A DNA stretch of 64,000 bases from Coprobacillus cateniformis (GTDB lineage Bacteria > Bacillota_I > Bacilli_A > Erysipelotrichales > Coprobacillaceae): the NCBI RefSeq assembly GCF_009767585.1, contig NZ_WSNW01000001.1, forward strand, positions 2,626,041-2,690,040, given 5' to 3'. Numbering within the stretch: position 1 is the stretch's first letter; the number at the start of each line of letters is the position of its first letter. The position numbers and the translations under genes are program-made. Shown piece by piece: positions 8,736 through 17,964 of this stretch. The notes beneath the pieces were generated by a model. It saw nothing but the letters and a program-made list of their open reading frames with translations, did no database searches and was not told the origin of the DNA.

Positions 8736-10550
8736 ATGAGTGACTTTTTACCAACAACAAAAGAGGAAATGTTAGCAAGAGGATGGGAACAGCCTGACTT
8801 TGTTTATATAAGTGGAGATGCTTATGTGGATCATCCTTCTTTTGGTGCAGCAATTATTACAAGGACACTTGAAAGTCGAGGTTTTAAAGTGTGTTTTTTG
8901 GCACAGCCAGATTGGCATAGTTTGGAAGATTTTAAACGTTTTGGAAAACCACGACTTGGTTTTTTAATCTCAAGTGGAAATATTGATTCAATGGTTAATC
9001 ATTATAGCGTTTCTAAAAAGCGTAGAAAAAAAGATAGTTACTCGCCCAATGGTGAAGCCGGTCATCGACCAGATCGAGCAGTTATTGTATATAGTCAAAA
9101 AGTACGTGAAGCCTATAAAGATGCAACAATTCTTATTGGTGGTATTGAAGCAAGTTTAAGGCGTCTTTCACATTATGATTATTGGGATGATAAAGTGCGT
9201 AAATCAATTTTGGTAGATGCAAATGCTGATTTATTAATGTACGGAATGGGAGAAAATAGTATTGTAGAAATTGCGGAGGCTTTGGATGCAGGTATTGATG
9301 CACAATATTTAACATATCTAGATGGGACAGTTTTTAAAATCAAAGATTTATCATTGCTTCCAGAAGGATATATTATGTTACCATCTTTTGAAGATGTATC
9401 ATCAGATAAAGTGACTTATGCAAAATCATTTGGTATTCAATATCGCCATACAGATCATTTTAATGCAAAAACGTTAGTAGAACCATATGAAGGTTTTTAC
9501 ATTGTACAAAACAGACCTAATCATCCTTTAACTCAAATAGAATTTGATGATACATATGCTTTACCTTATCAAAGAACATATCATCCAATGTACGATTATA
9601 TACCTGCAATTGAAGAAGTTCGTTTTTCTTTGATTAGTAATCGTGGATGTTTTGGTGCATGTAATTTTTGTGCCTTGAATTTTCATCAAGGCAGAATTAT
9701 TCAAACACGTTCACATGAATCACTTGTACAAGAAGCAAAAACAATGATTCAAGATCCTGATTTTAAAGGCTATATCCATGATGTTGGTGGACCGACTGCT
9801 AATTTCAGATCTCCAAGTTGTGAAAAACAAGCAGAACATGGAGCTTGTCCGACGAAACAGTGTTTATGGCCTAAAGCATGTCAGAATTTAAAAATTGATC
9901 ATAGTGATTACTTGTCATTACTGAAAAAATTAAGAAATTTAGATGGAGTTAAAAAAGTCTTTGTTCGTTCGGGTATTAGATATGATTATTTGATGTATGA
10001 TAAAGATGATACTTTTTTTAAGGAGCTTGTAAAAAATCATATTAGTGGACAATTAAAAGTGGCACCTGAACATATTAGCGATCAAGTTTTAGATAAGATG
10101 GGAAAACCACGAAGACAACTATATGAGAAATTTGTGGATAAATATGAACATCTAAATAAGGAAATGGGTAAAAAACAATATCTTGTTCCTTATCTTATGT
10201 CCTCACATCCTGGTAGTGATTTAAATAGTGCAATTGAGTTGGCTGAGTATTTAAGAGATATTCATCATACTCCTGAACAAGTTCAAGATTTTTATCCCAC
10301 ACCAGGAACACTTTCAACAGCAATGTACTATACTGGTATAGATCCACGTGATATGAGTTTGGTGTATGTTGCAAAAACCCCACAGGAAAAAGCGATGCAA
10401 AGAGCTCTAATGCAGTATCGCAATCCTAAAAACTATCATCTTGTTTATGAAGCACTTATGACTGCCAAACGTCAGGATTTAATAGGCTTTGATAAAAAAT
10501 CTTTAATTAAACCAAAAGGACAATTCCGTCCACCAAAGAGGAGGTCGTGA
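8736..10550 (+). CDS. ygiQ: YgiQ-family radical SAM protein
   Basis: A 604-residue member of the UPF0313/YgiQ family of radical S-adenosylmethionine enzymes; the substrate is not known. The N-terminus (PDFVYISGDAYVDHPSFG) is a cobalamin-binding-like domain typical of YgiQ. The radical SAM CxxxCxxC cluster motif is in NRGCFGACNFCALNFHQGR near residue 305. The C-terminal HTPEQVQDFYPTPGTLSTAM block is also a family hallmark. The final residues (KPKGQFRPPKRRS) form a basic tail. The alpha/beta hydrolase gene starts three bases later and shares the transcript. Confidence 0.92.
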   Translation: MSDFLPTTKEEMLARGWEQPDFVYISGDAYVDHPSFGAAIITRTLESRGFKVCFLAQPDWHSLEDFKRFGKPRLGFLISSGNIDSMVNHYSVSKKRRKKDSYSPNGEAGHRPDRAVIVYSQKVREAYKDATILIGGIEASLRRLSHYDYWDDKVRKSILVDANADLLMYGMGENSIVEIAEALDAGIDAQYLTYLDGTVFKIKDLSLLPEGYIMLPSFEDVSSDKVTYAKSFGIQYRHTDHFNAKTLVEPYEGFYIVQNRPNHPLTQIEFDDTYALPYQRTYHPMYDYIPAIEEVRFSLISNRGCFGACNFCALNFHQGRIIQTRSHESLVQEAKTMIQDPDFKGYIHDVGGPTANFRSPSCEKQAEHGACPTKQCLWPKACQNLKIDHSDYLSLLKKLRNLDGVKKVFVRSGIRYDYLMYDKDDTFFKELVKNHISGQLKVAPEHISDQVLDKMGKPRRQLYEKFVDKYEHLNKEMGKKQYLVPYLMSSHPGSDLNSAIELAEYLRDIHHTPEQVQDFYPTPGTLSTAMYYTGIDPRDMSLVYVAKTPQEKAMQRALMQYRNPKNYHLVYEALMTAKRQDLIGFDKKSLIKPKGQFRPPKRRS

Positions 10551-10552
10551 TC

Positions 10553-11470
10553 ATGAAATATACAAAAACGTATACGTCTAGTATGCATACACATGTACGT
10601 TATCATGTTTATGAGCCTAAAGTGGTTTTGAGAATTAAGGGAATTGTTCAAATTCATCATGGTATTGGTGAACATGCAGATCGTTATGATCATTTTGCAT
10701 CTTTTCTTTTGAATCAGGGATTTGTTGTCGTGGTAAGTGATTTTGCTGGTCATGGAAAATCACTGATTGATTTTGAACAAGGTTTTTTTGGTACTGAAAA
10801 TGGTCCACAAAATCTTGTTAAAGATATGCATCGCCTACAAAATATAATTCGTCGCACATATCCAGATGTTCCATACTTTATGTTGGGAGTAGATTTGGGT
10901 TCTGTCTTGATACGTAAATATGCAACAGAGTATGGTGATTTTATAGAAGGTATGATTTTATTAGGAACGCCACCGGTTGTTGAACATAGTTATTTGAAAA
11001 AGGGGTATTTAAAGTTATTGAGAGCCTGGCGTGGACCGTTATATAAGGCAACTCATTATTTTAAATCGTATCATGAATCTAAGAATCGGAAAGTCCATCA
11101 AAGCAGCAGTGATGTTGATTGGCTAACAAGTGATGAAGATGAAATCAAGAAATTTTTAAGTGATCCTATGACACATTTTTCTTATACTGTTCAAGGATAT
11201 CGTGATATTGTGAGTGTTATGCAAGAGGTCAATAGTGATGAATCCATTGCTAAAATTCCAGATTATTTATCAGTATATATTGGATATGGTGAATTAGACC
11301 CAATGTGTAGAAAGATGAAAGTATTGTTAGAGAAATATAAAAAAATACAGTTACGAGATGTGACTGTTGATGTATTTGAAGGGATGAGACATGCTATATT
11401 ATTTGAAAAAAGTAAGAAAGAAGTCTACCTTCACATATTAAATTGGTTGAATGAAAGAACGTATTTGTAG
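10553..11470 (+). CDS. Alpha/beta hydrolase (monoacylglycerol lipase-like) with Asp nucleophile position
   Basis: A 305-residue alpha/beta-hydrolase of the lysophospholipase/monoglyceride lipase type, cytoplasmic with no signal peptide. The oxyanion region is IHHGIGEHADRY and the early strand SDFAGHGKS. The nucleophile elbow reads LGVDLGS, so Asp114 occupies the position where GHSMG lipases have Ser. The remaining triad candidates are intact: Asp in GYGELDP and His in EGMRHAI. An Asp nucleophile is known in epoxide hydrolases and haloalkane dehalogenases, so this could be an altered chemistry or an inactive enzyme. Start at ATG 10553 is set by GGAGG at 10540-10544; an upstream GTG at 10547 is too close. 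Confidence 0.85.
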   Translation: MKYTKTYTSSMHTHVRYHVYEPKVVLRIKGIVQIHHGIGEHADRYDHFASFLLNQGFVVVVSDFAGHGKSLIDFEQGFFGTENGPQNLVKDMHRLQNIIRRTYPDVPYFMLGVDLGSVLIRKYATEYGDFIEGMILLGTPPVVEHSYLKKGYLKLLRAWRGPLYKATHYFKSYHESKNRKVHQSSSDVDWLTSDEDEIKKFLSDPMTHFSYTVQGYRDIVSVMQEVNSDESIAKIPDYLSVYIGYGELDPMCRKMKVLLEKYKKIQLRDVTVDVFEGMRHAILFEKSKKEVYLHILNWLNERTYL

Positions 11471-11473
11471 TGC

Positions 11474-11516
11474 ACCCTTATGGTTGGTTGACAAATAACC
11501 ACTATAAGGGTATAAC
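11474..11516 (+). promoter_or_regulatory. Strong promoter inside an inverted repeat, before glyS
   Basis: TTGACA (11488-11493), a 17-base spacer and TATAAC (11511-11516) form a near-consensus promoter. The element lies inside a dyad whose arms are ACCCTTAT (11474-11481) and ATAAGGGT (11504-11511), with further GGTT/AACC pairing inside. The arms flank the -35 and touch the -10, which would suit an operator. The same repeat could fold as a hairpin ending the hydrolase transcript, though no T run follows. Confidence 0.65.
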
Positions 11517-11522
11517 TATGGC

Positions 11523-11620
11523 ATTAGCACATAAGATAAGGATAATTATGACTTGGTAAGGTATGCCGAGTCTTTCGTACTTTATATAAGTGTATAAAAT
11601 AAGTGAAAAGGGGTATAAAT
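11523..11620 (+). promoter_or_regulatory. Untranslated leader of glyS with a small hairpin
   Basis: About 100 bases separate the promoter from the start codon. GACTTGG (11550-11556) pairs with CCGAGTC (11566-11572) around a nine-base loop. A T-box was looked for, since glycyl-tRNA synthetase genes often have one, but the conserved GGTGG-N-ACCGCG sequence is absent and the leader is too short. RBS AAAAGGGG precedes ATG 11621. Confidence 0.35.
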
Positions 11621-12997
11621 ATGGCAAATAAAGATATGGAAAAGCTAGTTGCTCATGCAAAGAATTCAGGATTTGTTTATCAGGGTTCTGAAATTTATGA
11701 TGGTTTAGCAAACACTTGGGATTATGGTCCTTTAGGTGTGGAAATGAAAAATAATATTAAGAAGTTATGGTGGAAAAGATTTATTCAAGAATCACCATAT
11801 AATGTTGGATTGGATTCTGCTATATTTATGAATCCTCGTGTTTGGGAAGCAAGTGGACATGTTGGTGGATTTAGTGATCCATTAATTGATTGTAAGAACT
11901 GTAAAACAAGACATCGTGCAGATAAGTTAATTGAAGGATATGATCCAGATGTTCACAGCGATGGTTGGGAGCCAGAAAAAATGATGGAATATATTAGAGA
12001 CCATCATATTAAGTGTCCTGATTGTGGAAGTGAAGATTTTACAGATATTCGTGAATTTGAATTGATGTTTAAAACATATATGGGAGTTGTTAAAGATGCA
12101 AAAAATGTTGTTTATTTGCGTCCGGAGACTGCTCAAGGAATCTTTGTTAATTTTAAAAATATACAAAGAACATCACGTAAGAAAGTTCCATTTGGAATAG
12201 GTCAAATAGGTAAGTCATTTAGAAATGAAATTACACCTGGTAATTTTATCTTTAGAACAAGAGAATTTGAACAGATGGAATTAGAATTCTTCTGTAAACC
12301 AGATACAGATTTAGATTGGTTCCATTATTGGAAAGATGGTTGTATGCAATTCTTAAAAGATTTGGGTTTAACTTCAGAAAATTTAAGATTCAGAGATCAT
12401 GAGCAAGAAGAATTATCTTTCTATTCTAAAGCAACAAGTGATATTGAATATCTTTATCCAGCACCACTTGGGTGGGGTGAGTTATGGGGAGTTGCTGATA
12501 GAACTGATTATGACTTATCAAGACATCAAGAATTCTCTAAAAAGAATTTGGAATATTTAGATCCAGAAACAAATCAAAAATATATACCATATGTTATTGA
12601 ACCTTCTGTAGGAGCTGATCGTTTATTTTTATCAGTATTTGCTGATGCATATGATGAAGAACAATTAGAAAATGATACACGAATTGTGATGCATTTACAT
12701 CCTGCAGTTGCACCAATTAAGGCGGCTATTTTGCCACTGACTAAGAAACAAAGTGACAAAGCAATGGAAGTTTATTCGATGTTAGCACAAGATTTTAATG
12801 TTGAATTTGATGTTGCTGGACAAATTGGTAAAAGATATCGTCGTCAAGATGCCATTGGAACACCATTCTGTATTACTATTGATTTTGATAGTGAAACTGA
12901 TCAAACAGTAACATTAAGAGATAGAGACAGTATGGAACAGATTCGTTTACCAATTGATGAACTGAAGAGTTATATTGCTGAAAAAATTAAATTTTAA
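11621..12997 (+). CDS. glyS: Glycyl-tRNA synthetase, single-chain alpha2 type
   Basis: It charges tRNA-Gly with glycine. The 458-residue protein is the dimeric type (as in archaea, eukaryotes and mollicutes), not the alpha2beta2 GlyQ/GlyS of Bacillus. Visible are the N-terminal GFVYQGSEIYDGLANTWDYG motif, a Cys-rich insert CKNCKTRHR...CPDCGSEDF, class II motif 2 (FRNEITPGNFIFRTREFEQME) and the C-terminal anticodon-binding domain from about 355. The frame extends upstream to 11603, but the RBS AAAAGGGG supports ATG 11621. It sits where Bacillus has glyQS, between recO and dnaG. Confidence 0.95.
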   Translation: MANKDMEKLVAHAKNSGFVYQGSEIYDGLANTWDYGPLGVEMKNNIKKLWWKRFIQESPYNVGLDSAIFMNPRVWEASGHVGGFSDPLIDCKNCKTRHRADKLIEGYDPDVHSDGWEPEKMMEYIRDHHIKCPDCGSEDFTDIREFELMFKTYMGVVKDAKNVVYLRPETAQGIFVNFKNIQRTSRKKVPFGIGQIGKSFRNEITPGNFIFRTREFEQMELEFFCKPDTDLDWFHYWKDGCMQFLKDLGLTSENLRFRDHEQEELSFYSKATSDIEYLYPAPLGWGELWGVADRTDYDLSRHQEFSKKNLEYLDPETNQKYIPYVIEPSVGADRLFLSVFADAYDEEQLENDTRIVMHLHPAVAPIKAAILPLTKKQSDKAMEVYSMLAQDFNVEFDVAGQIGKRYRRQDAIGTPFCITIDFDSETDQTVTLRDRDSMEQIRLPIDELKSYIAEKIKF

Positions 12998-13013
12998 ATA
13001 AAGGAGGACATTT

Positions 13014-14771
13014 ATGGCACGTCTGTCACAAGAGAAAATCAATGAAATAAGACAAAGTGTTGATATCGTTGATGTGATAGGACAATATCTTGCCTTAGAG
13101 AAAAAGGGAAGAAATTACATGGCTGTATGTCCTTTTCATGATGATACACATCCTTCAATGTCAGTATCACCTGATAAACAGATATTTATGTGTTTTGTTT
13201 GTCATACTGGTGGGAATGTTTTTACATTCTTACAAGAGTATTTAAAGATATCATACATTGAAGCAGTCAAAAAGGTTGCTGAAATAGGTCAAATTGATTT
13301 AAGTGATTATCAGCTAGATGTTGAGAAAAGACCAATTCATCAAGAACATGTCGCACTTTATCAAATGCACCAAGAAGCACAGAAAATTTATAGTTATTAT
13401 CTAAATACAAAACTAGGCTTAGAAGCAAAAACATATTTATTGAATCGACAGTTCACAGATGAGCTTATTAAAGAGTTTCAAATTGGTTATGCTCCTCTTG
13501 AACCTGTTTTACATCAGTCGTTTGAAAAGTTAGGTTTTCAGGAAATTGATATGGTCAAGTCGGGATTAGTGATTGAATCACAAAAGAATTTTGATAGGTT
13601 TAATGATCGTATAATGTTTCCGCTTTTTAACCAGCAAGGACAAGTTATTGGGTTTAGTGGGCGTATTTATAAACCTACACAAACAGATGCTAAGTATATG
13701 AACTCACCAGAGTCAGATATTTTTATCAAAGGCCAAACTTTATACCATTATCATCAGTGTCGAGAAGCCGTTAAACAGGCTGGGTTTGTTTATTTATTAG
13801 AAGGTTTTATGGATGTTATTGCAATGTATAAAGCAGGTATTGAAAATACACTGGCGATTATGGGAACTGCTTTAACAAAAGGCCATATTCAAGCTTTACG
13901 CCGTTTAACAAATACAATTCATTTATGTCTTGATGGTGATCAAGCCGGACAGGCAGCTATGAGTAAAGCTGCTCGTGAATTAGAAGAGGCTGGGTTTAAA
14001 GTACAAATTATTATCTTGCCAGATGGTAAAGATCCAGATGAAATATATCAGATGCATGGACAAGAAGGCTTAGAAGAAGTCTTACGTAAAACAGTAAAAC
14101 CTATTGAATTTCAAATGGATTTTGAATACCAGCTTGTTGATCCACTCAATTATGATGACCGCAAACAGTATTTAGAAAAAATGTGTTATGAAATCACACA
14201 AATAACAGATGACATTGATCGGGATTATTATATTCATATTTTATCAAAGAAATCTGGTTTCTCATATGAAATTATTCAGCAAAGAGTTGTTGGAATGAAA
14301 CCACAACGTATCGAGGAAACTGTTCATAGGGAAATAAAAAAAACAATTCAAATTATTGATAAATATCGTAAAGCTGAACATGATTTATTATTTTATATGT
14401 TAAATAGTAAAGATGTTGCTTTAAAGTATGAGGCAAAAGCTGGATTTATGTATAATGATTCATATCGTGTCATTGCCTCTTATATTGTTGACTATTATCG
14501 CAATCATAGTCATTTAGAAGTTGCTGATTTAATCAATAGTATACAAAAAGAACAATTGATACAAACTGTTATAGAAATATCACAATCAGCATTGCCTTTA
14601 AATTATGAGGAAAAGGCAATAGATGATTATATTAAGACAATTGCGGCAAATGCACGAAAAATGAAGAAAGAGCAATTATTAGAACAATTTAATTATAGTT
14701 TGGATCCGAGTCAAAAGGCTCAGATTTTAAGTGAAATAGTGAAATTAGAGAATGAAAAGGAGTCTATATGA
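13014..14771 (+). CDS. dnaG: DNA primase
   Basis: DnaG makes RNA primers at the replication fork, in contact with DnaB helicase. The 585-residue protein has an N-terminal zinc ribbon (CPFHDDTHPSMS, then CFVCHTGG), the RNA polymerase/TOPRIM core (LLEGFMDVIAMYKAG and LCLDGDQAGQAA) and a C-terminal helicase-interaction region from about 430. AAAGGAGGA sits just before ATG 13014. Its stop overlaps the rpoD start by four bases, the classic dnaG-rpoD coupling of the macromolecular synthesis operon. Confidence 0.97.
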   Translation: MARLSQEKINEIRQSVDIVDVIGQYLALEKKGRNYMAVCPFHDDTHPSMSVSPDKQIFMCFVCHTGGNVFTFLQEYLKISYIEAVKKVAEIGQIDLSDYQLDVEKRPIHQEHVALYQMHQEAQKIYSYYLNTKLGLEAKTYLLNRQFTDELIKEFQIGYAPLEPVLHQSFEKLGFQEIDMVKSGLVIESQKNFDRFNDRIMFPLFNQQGQVIGFSGRIYKPTQTDAKYMNSPESDIFIKGQTLYHYHQCREAVKQAGFVYLLEGFMDVIAMYKAGIENTLAIMGTALTKGHIQALRRLTNTIHLCLDGDQAGQAAMSKAARELEEAGFKVQIIILPDGKDPDEIYQMHGQEGLEEVLRKTVKPIEFQMDFEYQLVDPLNYDDRKQYLEKMCYEITQITDDIDRDYYIHILSKKSGFSYEIIQQRVVGMKPQRIEETVHREIKKTIQIIDKYRKAEHDLLFYMLNSKDVALKYEAKAGFMYNDSYRVIASYIVDYYRNHSHLEVADLINSIQKEQLIQTVIEISQSALPLNYEEKAIDDYIKTIAANARKMKKEQLLEQFNYSLDPSQKAQILSEIVKLENEKESI

Positions 14772-16036
14772 AAAAAGAAACAAAGAAAAAGGCAGCACCA
14801 GTAACGTTTGAGGATCTTAAGAATTTAATTAAAGAAACTGCTGATGCATTAGGTGGTACATTATCACAAGATGATTTAGATGCTTTTTTAACAAAGTATG
14901 ATTTAGATGATGAATCTGCTGAGGAATTATTGCAATTTATTACAGACAGTGGAATTGTTATTGAAGATGGATTAGATGCTTTAGAATTAGATGATGAGGA
15001 ACTGTTAAAAGGTGTTGGAACTGATTTAGATGATCTTGAAGGATTAGAAGATTTAGGAGCTCTTGAGGGATTAGATGATGAATTAGGTGAAGATGTTCCT
15101 GATTTAGATTTCGTTGGTGATTTTGACATGATGACTGGGGATACAGCAAATATGTATACTCATAATGATGATGATGATGAAAATCAATTAGGAAGCAATG
15201 TTAAAATCAATGATCCTGTTAAAATGTATTTGAAGGAAATTGGTCGTGTTGAATTGCTTAGTCACGATGAAGAAATAGATTTGGCTAAAAGAATTCTTGA
15301 AGGTGATGAAGAAGCAAAGAAAAAACTTGCGGCAGCGAACTTGCGTCTTGTTGTTTCAATTGCAAAACGATATGTTGGAAGAGGAATGTTATTCTTAGAC
15401 TTGATTCAAGAAGGTAATATGGGGCTTATTAAAGCAGTAGAAAAATTTGATTACACAAAAGGTTTTAAATTCTCTACATATGCAACTTGGTGGATTAGAC
15501 AAGCGATTACACGTGCCATTGCTGATCAGGCGAGAACTATTCGTATTCCAGTCCATATGGTTGAAACAATTAATAAGTTAACACGAGTGCAACGACAACT
15601 TATCCAAGAGTTAGGAAGAGAACCACTTGCTGAAGAAATAGCTGAAAAGATGGATGGTATGACACCTGATAAAGTTCGTGAAATTCAAAAAATTTCATTA
15701 GAACCTGTTTCTTTAGAAACACCTATTGGTGAAGAAGATGATTCTCATTTAGGTGATTTTATTGAAGATGAAGGGGCTATGTCACCTGATGATTATGCTG
15801 CTAATGAATTATTAAAGGATGAATTAAATGAAGTCTTATTAGAATTAACAGATCGTGAAGAAAAAGTATTGCGTTTACGATTTGGATTAGATGATGGACG
15901 TACAAGAACTCTTGAGGAAGTAGGAAAAGAATTTAACGTAACACGTGAACGTATTCGTCAAATTGAAGCCAAAGCTTTACGAAAATTGAAACACCCTTCA
16001 CGTTCAAAACGTTTAAAAGATTTCTTAGATCGTTAA
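14768..16036 (+). CDS. rpoD: Housekeeping RNA polymerase sigma factor (SigA/RpoD)
   Basis: The primary sigma factor, 422 residues, recognising TTGACA/TATAAT promoters such as those listed here. Region 1.1 occupies about 1-65. Region 1.2 begins near 145 (NDPVKMYLKEIGRVELL), region 2 includes GLIKAVEKFDYTKGFKFSTY and TWWIRQAI, and region 4 ends with TRERIRQIEAKALRKLKHP. Between regions 1.1 and 1.2 lies a long acidic Asp/Glu/Leu/Gly stretch (about 60-140), so the protein is some 50 residues longer than B. subtilis SigA. An apparent antisense ORF over this stretch is only a shadow of its codon pattern. Confidence 0.97.
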   Translation: MKKETKKKAAPVTFEDLKNLIKETADALGGTLSQDDLDAFLTKYDLDDESAEELLQFITDSGIVIEDGLDALELDDEELLKGVGTDLDDLEGLEDLGALEGLDDELGEDVPDLDFVGDFDMMTGDTANMYTHNDDDDENQLGSNVKINDPVKMYLKEIGRVELLSHDEEIDLAKRILEGDEEAKKKLAAANLRLVVSIAKRYVGRGMLFLDLIQEGNMGLIKAVEKFDYTKGFKFSTYATWWIRQAITRAIADQARTIRIPVHMVETINKLTRVQRQLIQELGREPLAEEIAEKMDGMTPDKVREIQKISLEPVSLETPIGEEDDSHLGDFIEDEGAMSPDDYAANELLKDELNEVLLELTDREEKVLRLRFGLDDGRTRTLEEVGKEFNVTRERIRQIEAKALRKLKHPSRSKRLKDFLDR

Positions 16037-16037
16037 T

Positions 16038-16721
16038 ATGAAACTATCAAAAAGACTACAAGCTATTGCAGATTTAATTGTAAAATATAAACAAGGGGAA
16101 ATACTTGCCGATATAGGAACTGATCATGCTTATTTGCCATGTTATTTGGTTAACGAAAATATTATTGATAAGGCATATGCATGTGATATAGCAAGTGGAC
16201 CTATTAACGCATCTATTGAAACAATTCAATTATATCATTTAGAAAAACAAGTCATACCACTTCTTGGAAGTGGTATGAATCCTATTCTTGATAAAGATGT
16301 TGATATGATCAGTATTTGTGGAATGGGAGGAAAACTCACCATTGATATATTAGACGAACACAGAGAATTCTTAGCTCATCATCGATTTATTTTACAGGCC
16401 AATATAGGTTTAGAAATATTAAGAGAGTATTTATATAAACAAAATATGAAAATTATAGATGAAAGTATTGTTAAGGATGCGCAACATATTTATGAAATTA
16501 TTGTTTGTGAAAAGACAGATGATATGATTGCTTATCAAGAAGAAGATTTTTACTTTGGGCCCTGTTTAAGGAAAAATAAAAATGGATTATTTTATGAAAA
16601 ATGGCATAGACAATTAGAAATTCAAAAGGGAATATTAAATTCCTTAGAAGAACAACATCCACGTTATCATGAAATTATGCATCTGATAACTATGATAGAA
16701 GGTGAAATAAGTGGAAGCTAA
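16038..16721 (+). CDS. trmK: tRNA (adenine-N1)-methyltransferase TrmK
   Basis: TrmK methylates N1 of adenine 22 in tRNA D-loops. The 227-residue protein has the SAM-binding motif LADIGTDHAYLPCYL near residue 25 and the conserved ISICGMGGKLT region near 95. It starts two bases after the rpoD stop, with no clear RBS, suggesting coupling. It is the yqfN position of the Bacillus order rpoD-trmK-nif3. Confidence 0.93.
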   Translation: MKLSKRLQAIADLIVKYKQGEILADIGTDHAYLPCYLVNENIIDKAYACDIASGPINASIETIQLYHLEKQVIPLLGSGMNPILDKDVDMISICGMGGKLTIDILDEHREFLAHHRFILQANIGLEILREYLYKQNMKIIDESIVKDAQHIYEIIVCEKTDDMIAYQEEDFYFGPCLRKNKNGLFYEKWHRQLEIQKGILNSLEEQHPRYHEIMHLITMIEGEISGS

Positions 16722-17457
16722 AAACATTATTGAAATTATAGAACGTTATTACCCACTATCATTACAAGAGGATTGGGATAAATGCGGCTTACAAATTGGT
16801 GATGTTCATCAAGATGTTACAAAAATAATGATTTCTTTAAATGCAGATTTACCAAGTTTAAAAGAAGCCATTTCAAATAATTGTCAAATGCTTATTACTC
16901 ATCATCCTTTTTTATTAGACCCTATAAAAAATATTGATAAAGATTCAATTATGGGTCAATTCATTTATACAGCAATTGAGAATCATATAATTGTTTATAG
17001 TTCTCATACTGCATTGGACAATGTTTCAATGAATAAGTGGCTAATTGAAGAATTAGGAGTTCATGATTTACAAGTTGGTGACCAAACAGGTATAAGTCAA
17101 ATAGCAACACTCAATACACCAATGACTATGGATGCATTTCTTGATTATGTACAACAGGTATATCATTTGGATCATTTTAAATATGCTGGAAAAGTAGACA
17201 TAGTTAAGAAGGTCGCTGTATGCGGGGGTAGTGGAGCAGGCTTCATGGATCAATTTTATGGAAAGGCTGACGCTTATTTAACAGGTGATACAAAATATCA
17301 TCAAGCCAAAGCAGCAATTGATCATCATTTATTATTAGTTGATATTAACCATCATGCAGAAAATATTATGGTTGACAGATTAAAAGAATTATTAGAGAAG
17401 GAGTTAGATGTAGAAATTATAGCGGGGTCATCTCCAGATTACTACATGTATCGATAG
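16711..17457 (+). CDS. yqfO: NIF3-like protein (YqfO family)
   Basis: A dinuclear-metal NIF3-family protein; the biochemical role is not settled in the family. The 248 residues include the metal ligands in LITHHPFLLDP (near 65), the TALDN segment near 100, and HHAEN near the C-terminus. At 248 residues it lacks the central insert that makes B. subtilis YqfO about 370 long. Start is GTG 16711, set by AAGGTG at 16699-16704. It overlaps trmK by 11 bases. Confidence 0.9.
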   Translation: MEAKNIIEIIERYYPLSLQEDWDKCGLQIGDVHQDVTKIMISLNADLPSLKEAISNNCQMLITHHPFLLDPIKNIDKDSIMGQFIYTAIENHIIVYSSHTALDNVSMNKWLIEELGVHDLQVGDQTGISQIATLNTPMTMDAFLDYVQQVYHLDHFKYAGKVDIVKKVAVCGGSGAGFMDQFYGKADAYLTGDTKYHQAKAAIDHHLLLVDINHHAENIMVDRLKELLEKELDVEIIAGSSPDYYMYR

Positions 17458-17458
17458 T

Positions 17459-17917
17459 ATGATTTTAACAACAGTATGTTATATGAAAAGAGACCAACAG
17501 ACATTAATGCTTCACCGTATTAAAAAACAAGATGATATTAATGGTGGTAAATGGATTGGTGTTGGTGGAAAGTTTGAAGAAGGTGAAAGTGCTGAGGACT
17601 GTGTAAAGCGTGAAATCTTTGAAGAAACAGGATTGGTAGCACATTCATTAAAACTGCATGGTTTTGTTTCGTTTCCAGGACTATATTATGGTCAAGATGA
17701 AGGTATGTTTGTTTATACTTGTGATGATTTTAGTGGTGTAATTCATGAATGTGATGAAGGTGTTTTAAAATGGATAGATGATGACAAGATTTTAACTTTA
17801 CCAATGTGGCAGGGAGATTATCATTTTTTTGATTGGATAAAAGATGGTCGTTTTCATAGTGCTAAAATTGTTTATGAAAATGATCAGGTTATAGAATATC
17901 AAGATAATGTTTATTAA
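17459..17917 (+). CDS. NUDIX hydrolase, 8-oxo-dGTP diphosphatase-like
   Basis: A 152-residue NUDIX protein with a complete Nudix box, G-x5-E-x7-REIFEETGL, beginning at about residue 39 (GGKFEEGESAEDCV). The sequence (MILTTVCYMKR, WIGVGGKFEEGE) resembles MutT/8-oxo-dGTPases that clean oxidised nucleotides. The substrate is inferred. It starts two bases after the nif3 stop without a strong RBS, so coupling is likely. It ends the glyS/dnaG/rpoD run at a terminator. Confidence 0.87.
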   Translation: MILTTVCYMKRDQQTLMLHRIKKQDDINGGKWIGVGGKFEEGESAEDCVKREIFEETGLVAHSLKLHGFVSFPGLYYGQDEGMFVYTCDDFSGVIHECDEGVLKWIDDDKILTLPMWQGDYHFFDWIKDGRFHSAKIVYENDQVIEYQDNVY

Positions 17918-17946
17918 GGTTTGCTGGATATGCAAGCCTTTTATTT
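17916..17946 (+). terminator. Terminator after the NUDIX gene
   Basis: AAGGTTTGC (17916-17924) pairs with GCAAGCCTT (17932-17940), one G-U, loop of seven, then TTATTTG. The stem begins in the NUDIX stop codon. Confidence 0.7.
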
Positions 17947-17964
17947 GCAGAAAAGAGGAAAATT

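Noticed and set aside
11517..11620. T-box riboswitch for glyS
   Set aside because: The conserved T-box sequence and a specifier stem were not found, and the leader is only about 100 bases.
14764..15129. 121-codon Ser/Asn-rich minus-strand ORF opposite rpoD
   Set aside because: It mirrors the repetitive acidic codons of the RpoD insert, has no RBS and its composition is not protein-like.
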